Position numbers and translations under genes: made by a program. The notes beneath the pieces were generated by a model. The model did no database searches, was not told where the DNA came from, and worked only from the letters and a program-made list of their open reading frames with translations. From CBDCVO01 sp965223085 (GTDB lineage Bacteria > Pseudomonadota > Gammaproteobacteria > Ga0077536): a stretch of 64,000 bases of DNA. The DNA is taken from contig OZ244981.1 in the NCBI GenBank assembly GCA_965223085.1, forward strand, positions 2,976,001-3,040,000, in the 5' to 3' direction. Positions 32,287-40,777 of this stretch are shown piece after piece. How positions within the stretch are numbered: position 1 is the stretch's first letter; each line of letters begins with the position of its first letter.

Positions 32287-33213
32287 CTATTTCGCCCATT
32301 TTTCATCGAAATCCCACACGGCATCGAAATCCATGAGTTCGTGCATCTTAGCGATTGGGTAGCGGGGTATATCTAAAGCTTCGGTTGCGCCAGTTGTGGC
32401 TATGATCTCATAGACGTGGTCAAGGGCTGCGGCGACCGCTGTCATGCCTGTACCGGGATATATCGCGATGGTAAAGCCGAGTTCGGCGAGCCGCTCTTTC
32501 GTGAGCAGCGGGGAGCGCCCTCCCTCGACCATATTGGCGAGCAAGGGCGCGTCTATGCTGGCGGCGATCGTGGCGAACTCTTGTTCACTCTCAGGTGCTT
32601 CAACAAACAACACATCGGCCCCGGCGTCGCGGTACATTTGCGCGCGCGCGATGGCCTCGTCCAAACCCAGAGATGTGCGCGCATCGGTGCGCGCGACGAT
32701 CAAAAAGTTGGGATCACACCGCGCTGCGCACGCGACTTTTATTTTATCGACCATTTCGGCGGCAGCGATGACGTGTCGACCGAGGGTGTGACCGCATTTT
32801 TTGGGAAATTCCTGGTCTTCGATCTGGATCGCCGCGACTCCAGCGGCTTCAAAACCACGCACGGTATGTTGCACATTGAGCAAACCGCCGTAGCCGGTAT
32901 CTGCGTCCGCGATAATAGGTGTGTTGCTACCTGCTGCCATTTGACCAGCCCGTAGCACCATGTCGGTGTAACTCGCGAGGCCCGCATCGGGTAAGCCGAG
33001 GTAGGAAGCAACTGTGGCATAACCGCCCATGTACAAGGCTTGATAGCCCTTTCGATCGGCAATACGTAACGAGATCATATCGAAGATCCCAGGTGCGATA
33101 AGCAATTCACGTTTGCGAACCTGGGTGGCGAGCAGTGTCCGTTTTGCCGCCGGCGTATTCGTCATCATGTTCGTAACGGCGCCGTGTATCTCGTCGTGGC
33201 GCGGGATGTGCAC
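32287..33213 (-). CDS. Isocitrate lyase/PEP mutase superfamily enzyme
   Basis: A 308-residue TIM-barrel protein. Superfamily motifs are ADADTGYGG, IQIEDQEFPKKCGH (the Cys of KKCGH is the catalytic acid in lyases of this group), IVARTDAR and ANMVEGGRSP. It could be a methylisocitrate lyase-like, oxaloacetate decarboxylase-like or carboxyPEP mutase-like enzyme; no prp or phosphonate gene is near. GTG at 33213 has AGGGGAG about 10 bases upstream and is used here; the ATG at 33168 is an alternative. It lies upstream of the SDR gene's 3' end on the same strand, about 100 bases from it. Confidence 0.8.
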   Translation of the reverse strand: MHIPRHDEIHGAVTNMMTNTPAAKRTLLATQVRKRELLIAPGIFDMISLRIADRKGYQALYMGGYATVASYLGLPDAGLASYTDMVLRAGQMAAGSNTPIIADADTGYGGLLNVQHTVRGFEAAGVAAIQIEDQEFPKKCGHTLGRHVIAAAEMVDKIKVACAARCDPNFLIVARTDARTSLGLDEAIARAQMYRDAGADVLFVEAPESEQEFATIAASIDAPLLANMVEGGRSPLLTKERLAELGFTIAIYPGTGMTAVAAALDHVYEIIATTGATEALDIPRYPIAKMHELMDFDAVWDFDEKWAK

Positions 33214-33313
33214 GCCGCAGTTGCTCCCCTATCCATTCCAGATAGCGACGATGTCCGCTGTGGCCATCGCTATGCTCATTGCTGAGGTTGGTTGTGGCGC
33301 CGTCACAGACCCG

Positions 33314-34081
33314 TCAAACGCAAGAGTAGCCGCCGTCGACCGGTATCACCGCGCCATTCATAAATGATGCTTCGTCGGACGCCAGAAAGATAACTAACCA
33401 GATCACTTCTTCAGGAAGACCCAAACGTCCCGTTAAGTGGGCCTGCTCCATGGCTTGCCAGAGTTGCTCGCGATCGGGGAACTTCTCCAAATATTTATGC
33501 GGCATCGGAGTATCGATACCACCGGGCGCAATCGCGTTGACGCGGATCTGGTGCGCGCGTAAGTCGTTCGCCATCGAGCGCGCGAGTTGGGCAACGCCGG
33601 CTTTGGACGCGCCGTAAGCGGCCATGTCGGGAAAACCCACCAAGCCGCCGACAGAACTGTTGTGAATGATGGAGCCGCCTTCGTTTTGCGCCACCATTTG
33701 GCGTGCCGCCCTTTGGCTGAGCAAAAACGACGCTCGCACGTTGACATTCAACACTTGGTCCAGTTCATCCTCGGTTGTTTCTAACAACGGGCTGCCAACC
33801 ATCACGCCGTGATTGTTAAATAGCACATCGATGCGGCCGAACTGTTCCAGGGCGGTAGCGACGATGGCGTCGAGCGTTGTGTTTTCTGTCACATCCCCAC
33901 CGCTATAACAAATCCGTCCTCGATGCTCCGTCATCGTTTGCTTAAGCGCCGCACTCGGCTGGGTGCTTAGATCGCTCGCGACGACTTTCGCGCCTTCAGC
34001 AGCAAATAACTTCACCGCCACTTGGCCTTGGCCGCCCGCCGCACCGGTGATGATGCACACTTTATCTTCTAGTCGTCCCAT
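33314..34081 (-). CDS. SDR-family oxidoreductase
   Basis: A 255-residue classical short-chain dehydrogenase. It has the NAD(P) glycine motif TGAAGGQGQ, NNHG, the catalytic Ser in HNSSVGG, YGASK (Tyr and Lys), and the end PVDGGYSCV. Asp in VVASDLS after the second strand suggests NAD rather than NADP. The substrate cannot be told. GAGGAGG precedes the ATG at 34081 by five bases and fixes the start. A palindromic site lies about 70 bases upstream. Confidence 0.85.
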   Translation of the reverse strand: MGRLEDKVCIITGAAGGQGQVAVKLFAAEGAKVVASDLSTQPSAALKQTMTEHRGRICYSGGDVTENTTLDAIVATALEQFGRIDVLFNNHGVMVGSPLLETTEDELDQVLNVNVRASFLLSQRAARQMVAQNEGGSIIHNSSVGGLVGFPDMAAYGASKAGVAQLARSMANDLRAHQIRVNAIAPGGIDTPMPHKYLEKFPDREQLWQAMEQAHLTGRLGLPEEVIWLVIFLASDEASFMNGAVIPVDGGYSCV

Positions 34082-34152
34082 CGTCACCTCCTCGCGATGA
34101 CGGCGCGCCCCTCGTGATGCAAGCGCCTTGCTTTGCTACCGCAGCATAGCAA

Positions 34153-34168
34153 AATCTGTCTGCAGATT
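34153..34168. promoter_or_regulatory. Inverted repeat upstream of the SDR gene
   Basis: AATCTG (34153-34158) and CAGATT (34163-34168) are perfect 6-base arms around TCTG, between the SDR and phosphatase genes. It looks like a repressor half-site pair, but no regulator gene is adjacent. Confidence 0.25.
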
Positions 34169-34254
34169 GAGGCCCGGCGCGCTAACCTTAAGCAAGGTGG
34201 GCCGGTAGCGTCACCGCGTGGGCGTTCGCCGGCCGCTAAGATGAGCGATAAACC

Positions 34255-35070
34255 TTAGGCGTTAGCGGCGTGAATTTTTCGCCAGCCAAGCTCGTTTTGG
34301 CGGTCTATGTCTGCGCTCATCAACAGCTTCTCGAGCAACGCGAGATCGACAAGGCTGTGATCGTGGGCTTGCCCGGCGAGTACCCGAAACGGTTGATCCA
34401 CTTCACCTAAGCTGTCTAGTACCAAGATAGCTTGTGGAAAATGGTGATGACGGGTGAAGAAGTGGGTCGTCACGATCGTGCTTATGTTTGCCGCGACGGC
34501 GCTTCTCAGTCCGTTTTGTGTATCTTCGATCGCGATCGCGCGCGCCGGGTGCACGGCGATTTTTTTTAGCACAGCGTTATAGATCGCCGGCGACGGCTTT
34601 TTATCAGGTACTGAATCGCAAGACTCGATGGCGGCAAACCATGACAGCCAGTCACTGGGCAAATTGGTGTCGAGCAGCGTGCGAACATTGGAATATGCAG
34701 AGCTCGTCGCGATCGCGAGCGTGATCCCAGCGTTGCGGGCGGCGTCAATGAGTCGCCTGACTCCCGGTCTTAATCGCACTTCGCCGCTGGTCAACATATC
34801 AGCATAGATGCTTGTTTTTGCGGTGTGGATCTCGGCGACGTAGCTGAGAAACGCTTGTTGAGTAGCGAAATTGGCAGCGAGATCGGCGCCGTAGTAGGCG
34901 ATCCGTTCTCTGCCACCAGAAATTCGTAGCAGCTGCGTGTAGAGGCTAGGTGTCCAATCCCAGCCTAATTCAAAGTCTGAAAACGCGCGGTTGAAGGCTT
35001 GTCTATGGGTCTCTTCCGTGTCCGCCAGCGTGCCGTCCATATCAAATATCAAGGCACTTAAATTTTTCAT
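34255..35070 (-). CDS. CbbY-like HAD phosphatase
   Basis: A 271-residue HAD-superfamily hydrolase with a helical cap. Motif I is FDMDGTLADTEETHRQAFN, motif II Ser is in IATSSAYSN, motif III Lys is in DKKPSPAIY, and motif IV is AIEDTQNGL. The LRISGGRERIAYYG cap segment resembles CbbY, which in Calvin-cycle organisms removes Rubisco-inhibiting xylulose bisphosphate. No Calvin-cycle gene is nearby, so a general sugar-phosphate phosphatase such as beta-phosphoglucomutase-like is possible. Confidence 0.8.
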   Translation of the reverse strand: MKNLSALIFDMDGTLADTEETHRQAFNRAFSDFELGWDWTPSLYTQLLRISGGRERIAYYGADLAANFATQQAFLSYVAEIHTAKTSIYADMLTSGEVRLRPGVRRLIDAARNAGITLAIATSSAYSNVRTLLDTNLPSDWLSWFAAIESCDSVPDKKPSPAIYNAVLKKIAVHPARAIAIEDTQNGLRSAVAANISTIVTTHFFTRHHHFPQAILVLDSLGEVDQPFRVLAGQAHDHSLVDLALLEKLLMSADIDRQNELGWRKIHAANA

Positions 35071-35407
35071 CGAATCGTCTGAGTTGATCTTAGTCTGCGG
35101 TGTAGAAAAATCAGGTAACTCTACTTAGGAGCTTTTATGCTTAAACGCCTGAAAATTCTGTGAATGAAGTCACATCTAGGAAAAGATCTTAGATTCCTCC
35201 CTAAAGGTATCGACCCCGACGCCCCAGACTTCAACCCCCGGTGGGTGTCCCGAGGCACCGCCCCAAGGCATCGCGCGAGACCGGCACTGGAGGTCGTGGT
35301 GGCGTTCACCCAAGGCGTGAAACTGAGAGACGCCTCATCATCGCTACACCGGTAAACGGTAGCTCGTGCGAAGCGCGCCAAAGAGGATCCTAGATTACAC
35401 TTGCCGT
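35071..35407. other. Gene-free stretch between the CbbY-like and radical SAM genes
   Basis: About 340 bases without a convincing gene. It contains an octapeptide-sized frame MLKRLKIL (35136-35162) behind TAGGAG, a TTCAC/GTGAA inverted repeat near 35304-35320, and overlapping open frames on both strands (35164-35355 plus, 35121-35381 minus) whose products look like chance translations. A small RNA or mRNA leader is possible but unsupported. Confidence 0.35.
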
Positions 35408-36484
35408 ATGAAGGGAGACGATTTGCGGCCCAAGGGTCGCGGCGCAGGATTCAATCCTAAAATCCGCTACCGGGACATCGAGACCACAGACGTTGATGAC
35501 GGTTGGTCGCGGCGCGGTTCGGGCGCCACGAAAATCCTGACGCGTGTTTATCAAGAAACGGCGCGCAGTATTTTGACGGAGAATCAATCGCCGGATATTC
35601 CCTTCGAGGTATCCATTAACCCCTATCGGGGTTGCGAGCATGGGTGTGTTTATTGCTATGCGCGCCCGACACACGCCTACCTTGATCTATCCCCAGGTCT
35701 CGATTTCGAAACCCGCTTGTTTGCTAAAATGAATGCGCGGTCTTTACTGTGCGATGCGCTAGCCCGACCGCGCTACCGCTGCCGGGTCATTGCGCTAGGC
35801 GCAAATACCGACGCTTATCAACCCGTCGAGCGCAAGCTGGGTATCACGCGCGGCATTATGGAGGTGCTCGCCGAGACCCGTCATCCCGTGGTGATCATTT
35901 CAAAATCATCGTTGCCAGAGCGGGATTTAGATCTGCTCGCCCCGATGGCGGCGCAAAATCTCGCCAAAGTCTATATATCCGTTACCAGTCTGAGTACGGA
36001 GCTCATGCACTGCATGGAGCCGCGGGCGAGCGCGCCGGCACGCCGGCTCGCCACGATCGAGACGCTGGCACGGGCCGGTGTGCCCGTCGGTGTAATGTTC
36101 GCGCCCATTATCCCGGGTCTCAACGACCACGAGCTGGAGGCCATTATCGATGCCGCCGCTAATGCGGGCGCGAAGTCGGCGGGATACGTCATGTTGCGCT
36201 TACCGCGTGAAGTCAATCCGCTATTTCAAAATTGGTTAAAGTCGCAGTATCCCCTTAAATACGCGCGCGCAATGGCGCTGGTTCGCGAGACGCGCGCAGG
36301 GCGTGAGAACGATACGAAGTTCGGGCGGCGACTCCGCGGCAGTGGTGCTGTGGCCGACATCGTCACGCAACGTTTTGAGCGGGCGGTCCAACGCCACGGC
36401 CTCAATGAAAGCGAACACGAGTTAGCGACTACGCATTTTGTCCCGCCGCATAACGCGTCATCACCCCAGCTGGCACTGTTCTAG
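35408..36484 (+). CDS. Radical SAM protein (PA0069/Rv2578c type)
   Basis: A 358-residue radical SAM enzyme related to spore photoproduct lyase-like proteins. The cluster motif is CEHGCVYC in NPYRGCEHGCVYCYARPTH (about residue 75). Further motifs are GANTDAYQPVERKLGITR and IPGLNDHELEAI. The end QLALF is typical of this conserved but uncharacterised family. The ATG at 35408 (MKGDDLRPKGRG) is preferred over 35366. It converges on the zinc peptidase gene with a 4-base overlap. Confidence 0.88.
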   Translation: MKGDDLRPKGRGAGFNPKIRYRDIETTDVDDGWSRRGSGATKILTRVYQETARSILTENQSPDIPFEVSINPYRGCEHGCVYCYARPTHAYLDLSPGLDFETRLFAKMNARSLLCDALARPRYRCRVIALGANTDAYQPVERKLGITRGIMEVLAETRHPVVIISKSSLPERDLDLLAPMAAQNLAKVYISVTSLSTELMHCMEPRASAPARRLATIETLARAGVPVGVMFAPIIPGLNDHELEAIIDAAANAGAKSAGYVMLRLPREVNPLFQNWLKSQYPLKYARAMALVRETRAGRENDTKFGRRLRGSGAVADIVTQRFERAVQRHGLNESEHELATTHFVPPHNASSPQLALF

Positions 36485-37161
36485 CGTCGTATCATGCGTA
36501 ACCACTGCCAGATATTGAGCAGTGCGGCGAGCGAAGCGGCGACATAAGTTAGCGCACAAGCCAGCAGAATTTTGCGTGCCGCGTGCAAGTCACGCGTGCT
36601 TAAGTAACCTAACTCGAGGATCGGTAAAGCACGTTCGAAACTTGCATCGAATTCGACCGGCAAAGTCACGAGATGTACGCACACGGGAATAAATAGCAAC
36701 ATCAATCCCGCGATCAGGACAATTGCACCAGCGCTAGGTGTGCGCGCCAATACCGTAACCAACGGGATCGCGATCATTAACATTGAGCCGATTTTTTGCG
36801 TAACAGCGGCAACGCGCACGAGAAACGTGCGCCAGGCGAGCAGGCGTAAGCCGATGTGATCTTGAATTGCGTGACCTACTTCGTGCGCGGCAACAACGAC
36901 GGCGGTGAGGCTACGGCCATTGTAGATCGGTTCGCTGAGGGCCACGCAATGAGTTGCGGGATCGTAGTGATCACCGATCACGCTAGGCACGATCTTGCAA
37001 TAGTCTAGTTTCGTTTCACGCAGCAGATGGGCGGCAAATTGGCGACCCGTACCGGGAAGATCGGCCCGCACGGTGGAGTATTTCCGCAGCGTATATCGCG
37101 CCCAGGCTTGCGGACCAAACAGGCAAACTGCAACGAGAAGTATAAGAAAAATGTGCAGCAC
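36481..37161 (-). CDS. Membrane zinc metallopeptidase (YugP type)
   Basis: A 226-residue membrane protein with an N-terminal hydrophobic segment, the zinc motif HEVGH at residues 93-97, and two or three further membrane segments (about 110-165 and 200-220). It fits the Zn_peptidase_2 family (YugP), whose substrates are unknown. The start is GTG. It lies between two uncharacterised genes. Confidence 0.82.
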   Translation of the reverse strand: MLHIFLILLVAVCLFGPQAWARYTLRKYSTVRADLPGTGRQFAAHLLRETKLDYCKIVPSVIGDHYDPATHCVALSEPIYNGRSLTAVVVAAHEVGHAIQDHIGLRLLAWRTFLVRVAAVTQKIGSMLMIAIPLVTVLARTPSAGAIVLIAGLMLLFIPVCVHLVTLPVEFDASFERALPILELGYLSTRDLHAARKILLACALTYVAASLAALLNIWQWLRMIRR

Positions 37162-37261
37162 GTGACTAAATTACGCGCAGCGGTGCAGGTGGCCGAGGCG
37201 ATAGGGCATGCTGTCCGCGCCGGCCGGGGTAAGAATTCGCACTGTGCCGGTCGGTTTGCAT

Positions 37262-37780
37262 TTAGTTCAACGTTGGTGCGGGACCTGTGTCCGCTGCCGA
37301 GCTGCCCGCGATCGGAATAATGCTCCAGTCTGTAGAATCGCTGATTGATTCCAACAACGAGCAAACGGAGTGCAGCATGTCACGATCCAAATTCAACTCG
37401 ATCCAGTTGTCCGTATTCGATCCCAAGCGGACCGTAATGCGATTTCCGTCACGTCGCTGGACTTGTAACTTACTCAGCAAAAGGGGCTCACCATCGTACG
37501 ACAGTTCATTGTCGGTTTCGTGAAAAGGCGTCTCGAAATCCGCATTCGCGCGTACACGCTGACGCTCAAAGGCGAGCACGTCGCGGCGGGCACTCGGCAA
37601 GGTATGTTGCGTTACGGTCGCGCTACTTGCCAGTAAGGCCTGTAGCTGCGGCCATAGTAACTTGACGAATCGACGCGTCAACCATAAGCGCATTTCGCCA
37701 GGACCCGCTACTGCGACGCGCATTAAGAGTCGGTCTTGGACCGTGTCGTAGCACAGTTGAATTTGTTTGATCGTTGTCAT
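37262..37780 (-). CDS. Conserved hypothetical protein
   Basis: A 172-residue soluble protein without signal peptide or membrane segment. The start TTIKQIQLCYDTVQDRLLMRV and MRLWLTRRFVKLLWPQL recall an uncharacterised family seen in beta- and gammaproteobacteria, often in regions of housekeeping genes. No catalytic motif is visible. The ATG at 37780 is preferred to the in-frame TTG at 37786. It is divergent from zapE. Confidence 0.7.
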   Translation of the reverse strand: MTTIKQIQLCYDTVQDRLLMRVAVAGPGEMRLWLTRRFVKLLWPQLQALLASSATVTQHTLPSARRDVLAFERQRVRANADFETPFHETDNELSYDGEPLLLSKLQVQRRDGNRITVRLGSNTDNWIELNLDRDMLHSVCSLLESISDSTDWSIIPIAGSSAADTGPAPTLN

Positions 37781-37910
37781 CGTCAAACTATAGGTCGGGT
37801 AAAATACGCAATTTCTTCACCTCATCGTTGTCGCGGTCGATAGTGTAGCCCACAGAATCTGTGAACTTTAATTTTTTCGGTTGCGCGTGATCGAATCTCA
37901 ACACCGTTCT

Positions 37911-39014
37911 ATGGAAGCTTTTAAATCATTTTTTCACACACGTTTTTCCGAGCGCGATTTTTCCCCGGACGCCAATCAACTCGCCGCAGTCGAATTGCTG
38001 GGCGAAATTGCGGCGGCTGTATCGAGCGCTCGACCACCGCGTCGTCAGGGTATTTTGCAGCGCTTGCTTCGAACACCGGCGCCACCAACCGTGACAACAA
38101 CAGGTGCCTACTTATGGGGCGACGTCGGCCGTGGCAAAACTTTGCTGGTCGATATCTTTTACGACGCCCTTCCGTTTCCCGAGAAACGTCGCATTCATTT
38201 TCACAGCTTCATGCGCGAAGTACATCAATCGTTGCAAGCACTGGGCCGTAGGCAAAATCCGCTAAGTTTAGTCGTGGCGCGCTGGCGTGAAGAGGTTCGG
38301 GTCCTGTGTCTAGACGAGTTCCATGTCTCCGATATTACCGACGCGATGATTCTCGCGCGCCTGTTGGAGGGTTTGTTTAATGCTGGGATCACTTTGATTA
38401 CGACTTCTAACGAAGCGCCCGAGCGCTTGTATCACAACGGCTTACAACGTCAACGATTCCTGCCGGCGATCACGCTATTGCAGCGTCACTTGCACGTGTT
38501 CGAATTCACCGGCGCAATCGACTATCGTCTGCGTGCCTTAGCCCAAGCGACTGTTTACCATTATCCGCACGACGCGCTCGCGGAGCGGAAACTGGCGGAC
38601 AGCTTCGTGCGTCTCGCAACAGAGCGCGGGGTTGCCGATACGACCGTGGAAGTCGAGGGGCGTTGCCTGCCGGTGCTGCGTTTGGCCGAAGGGGTGGTGT
38701 GGTTTGACTTCGAGGCGCTTTGCGCAGGCCCTACCGCGACGGCCGATTTCATCGAAATCGCGCGCTGCTATCACACTGTGCTCATTAGCAATATTCCCGT
38801 TCTCACTGGCGATGACGACGCCGCCGCGCGGCGTTTCATTAACCTAGTTGATGAATTCTACGATCGCGGTGTCAATTTGATCGTATCCGCGGCCCAAGCG
38901 CCCGCTGAGCTCTATTCAGGGTGTCGCTTGGCGGCCCCGTTTAGGCGCACGATCTCACGCCTGCAAGAAATGCGTTCGCACGCCTATCTCGCGAGCCCGC
39001 ATGTGAGTGACTGA
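37911..39014 (+). CDS. zapE: Cell division protein ZapE (AFG1-like ATPase)
   Basis: A 367-residue P-loop ATPase. Walker A is WGDVGRGKTLLVDIFYDALP (about residue 68), Walker B is LCLDEFHVSDI, then LITTSNEAPERLYHNGLQR and the C-terminal LVDEFYDRGVNLIVSA. ZapE affects FtsZ ring stability in E. coli; mitochondrial AFG1 relatives act in protein quality control. The ATG at 37911 (MEAFKSFFH) is chosen; TTG at 37881 is an alternative. Confidence 0.92.
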   Translation: MEAFKSFFHTRFSERDFSPDANQLAAVELLGEIAAAVSSARPPRRQGILQRLLRTPAPPTVTTTGAYLWGDVGRGKTLLVDIFYDALPFPEKRRIHFHSFMREVHQSLQALGRRQNPLSLVVARWREEVRVLCLDEFHVSDITDAMILARLLEGLFNAGITLITTSNEAPERLYHNGLQRQRFLPAITLLQRHLHVFEFTGAIDYRLRALAQATVYHYPHDALAERKLADSFVRLATERGVADTTVEVEGRCLPVLRLAEGVVWFDFEALCAGPTATADFIEIARCYHTVLISNIPVLTGDDDAAARRFINLVDEFYDRGVNLIVSAAQAPAELYSGCRLAAPFRRTISRLQEMRSHAYLASPHVSD

Positions 39015-39021
39015 GTTTAAT

Positions 39022-39080
39022 GTATTTTAAATTAAATACTTATATTGATTTCTTGACATTTAAAATGATTAAGCTATGCT
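39022..39080 (+). promoter_or_regulatory. AT-rich promoter with operator-like inverted repeat
   Basis: TTGACA (39053-39058) is followed after 16 bases by TATGCT (39075-39080), a strong sigma70 promoter. Just upstream GTATTT (39022-39027) and AAATAC (39034-39039) form an inverted repeat. The whole 39015-39115 stretch is markedly richer in A and T than the surrounding genes. It drives the small gene at 39145. Confidence 0.65.
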
Positions 39081-39144
39081 ATCTGTCAGACTGTTAAGGT
39101 TAAATTGTAGCTAAGCTCAGTTTCCGATTGAGCATTTCAGCACG

Positions 39145-39372
39145 GTGGGGGTGACGACATTGGTGATCGACTACGAGGCACCGGCGCCGGAATTCGGTGA
39201 GCGGGAGATGATGCGTTTGCTTGCAAACCGCACCGGTGACGGTTCGGTGCATGTGCGCCGCGCACTCGGTCAGGACTTATTGCGGCAAGCCATTAGCGGT
39301 GGGCTGATCGATGATGAAGGTTTCTTAACACGTAAGGGTCGCGCGTTTATCGCACGCGTGGGCTACAACTGA
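39145..39372 (+). CDS. Small protein of unknown function
   Basis: A 75-residue frame (GTG at 39145; GTG 39151 or TTG 39160 are alternatives, since GGTGGGGG could be the ribosome-binding site). The product is acidic at the start, with MMRLLANR, LGQDLLRQAISGGLIDDEGFLTRKGRAF, a helix-turn pattern ending in a short basic segment that resembles the wing part of winged-helix proteins. I do not recognise a family. Its own strong promoter and intrinsic terminator argue that it is a real, separately expressed gene. Confidence 0.6.
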   Translation: MGVTTLVIDYEAPAPEFGEREMMRLLANRTGDGSVHVRRALGQDLLRQAISGGLIDDEGFLTRKGRAFIARVGYN

Positions 39373-39417
39373 CCTCCGTGGGTGAGTAGACAGGTCCTGA
39401 CCTGTCACCAGCGTTTG

Positions 39418-39444
39418 AAGGCCGCCTCGCGCGGCCTTTTTTTT
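39418..39444 (+). terminator. Rho-independent terminator
   Basis: AAGGCCGC (39418-39425) and GCGGCCTT (39431-39438) pair perfectly around CTCGC and are followed by an unbroken run of T to 39444. It ends transcription of the small gene. A smaller inverted repeat CAGGT-CCTG-ACCTG lies just before it, at about 39391-39404. Confidence 0.9.
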
Positions 39445-39457
39445 CCGCTGAGGAACG

Positions 39458-40777
39458 CTATCTGTCCGGTTGTGAATGGCGTGTTTGCAATAGTCGCTGT
39501 AGACGGGTCGCGAAAGTTTGATGATCAACGGCAGAGTTTCTACGCAGCACATTGCTCGTCAAAGCGACGAGGTAGAACAGCCGGCGCGGGGTCGGGGGCG
39601 CTTCGATGACCGCAACCGAATTCATATAGTTGTAGACGTTGCCATGATATTTCTTGCAGGTAAAATCGGCTTCGGATTTGCATTTATATAGCGATCCGCT
39701 TTTGAAATATACTGCCGCATCGCGCAACGCCGGTGCCGAGGCATATCGGATCCGCCGTTCGGTAACATATAACAAACGTTTGATTTCGCGCGAAGAAAAT
39801 TCATCCACTAATTTGCCCTGTTCCATTAACAGTAAGAACTTGAGAAGTTCTCGAGCGTTGGCGTAGCTGCGTTTGCCTGGTACTTTTCGCTTGCCGGTAT
39901 AGGTGAAAAAACTGCCTTGGCGCAGGGCGCTCAGATCCATCTTATTGCGGGTGACCGGTTCCTCGATAAATTCTGCGAGCGCGGCGGCTAAATCGTCGCG
40001 ACGAGTTTCTCTAAAGTACTGCTGCCCGACACTAAGACTTACCGGGTAGTCCTGTTTGAATTGACGCAAGAGCATGCCTTCTTTGGCGACCGCCGCGGCG
40101 GCGGAATTTGAACTCGGTGACATCATCCAATCGATGAACTCGAATAAAGATCCCTGATCACCAGGCCGGAGGGAGCGACGGATCAATTTCTCCCTGTCGC
40201 GATCCCACATTCGCACCTTATGGTGGTCGGACAAAACGAATTCATCGGCGATGATGCGGGTATCGCGTAAGAGCCGCCAGCGGGCGTCGAGGTCGTTGGG
40301 GTAGACATCGGCGAGTGCCTGAAAAAACGCCAAAGCTACGAGGATTTTGCCGACGCTCCCGGGGTTGCGACTGACCTCGGCGCGGTGTTCAGCGTAGACC
40401 GGCGCGGTGGGATCGGTGAGGTCTAGCACAGCGATCGAGTAGCGATCACGATGGCGTGCGATCAAAGCGCGAATTTGCCGTGAGAATTCCGCATCGGGCG
40501 CCGGAATTTTGAGATCCCGATGGGCCGCCAAGCGAATGTCTACTGCGGCAGTGGGGAGCAACGCGCCGCTCGGTTGGCGGCGGCCAGGATGTTCACCTGC
40601 TTCGATGCGCCGCGCGACTTCCAAACGCCCAATGCCGGTACTGTCGGCGGCGTCGATCGGATAGCTGAGCACCGCCGTGCAAGGGGCCATCAATCCGCAG
40701 GCACCGCCAATTAACAGAGCCACGAGACGCGCACGGACCTGTGAGGCCATTCGCAGGGTGTTGTGTTGGTGGGCCAT
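39458..40777 (-). CDS. Exported serine hydrolase of the class A beta-lactamase fold (1)
   Basis: A 439-residue protein with an N-terminal hydrophobic signal (about residues 16-36). The three motifs of the penicillin-recognising fold are present: SVGK (Ser141, Lys144), SSN at 222-224, and KSGS near residue 365. The region with ILVALAFFQALADV fits the helix after the nucleophile. An E166-type glutamate loop is not evident, so beta-lactamase activity is doubtful; a peptidase or esterase is equally likely. The ATG directly follows the TAA of the upstream PEP-binding-like gene with no gap, so the two are probably cotranscribed. Confidence 0.75.
   Translation of the reverse strand: MAHQHNTLRMASQVRARLVALLIGGACGLMAPCTAVLSYPIDAADSTGIGRLEVARRIEAGEHPGRRQPSGALLPTAAVDIRLAAHRDLKIPAPDAEFSRQIRALIARHRDRYSIAVLDLTDPTAPVYAEHRAEVSRNPGSVGKILVALAFFQALADVYPNDLDARWRLLRDTRIIADEFVLSDHHKVRMWDRDREKLIRRSLRPGDQGSLFEFIDWMMSPSSNSAAAAVAKEGMLLRQFKQDYPVSLSVGQQYFRETRRDDLAAALAEFIEEPVTRNKMDLSALRQGSFFTYTGKRKVPGKRSYANARELLKFLLLMEQGKLVDEFSSREIKRLLYVTERRIRYASAPALRDAAVYFKSGSLYKCKSEADFTCKKYHGNVYNYMNSVAVIEAPPTPRRLFYLVALTSNVLRRNSAVDHQTFATRLQRLLQTRHSQPDR

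Noticed and set aside
35121..35381. Overlapping open frames on both strands as possible genes
   Set aside because: Neither has a ribosome-binding site or recognisable protein features, and both translations look like chance readings of a G+C-rich spacer.
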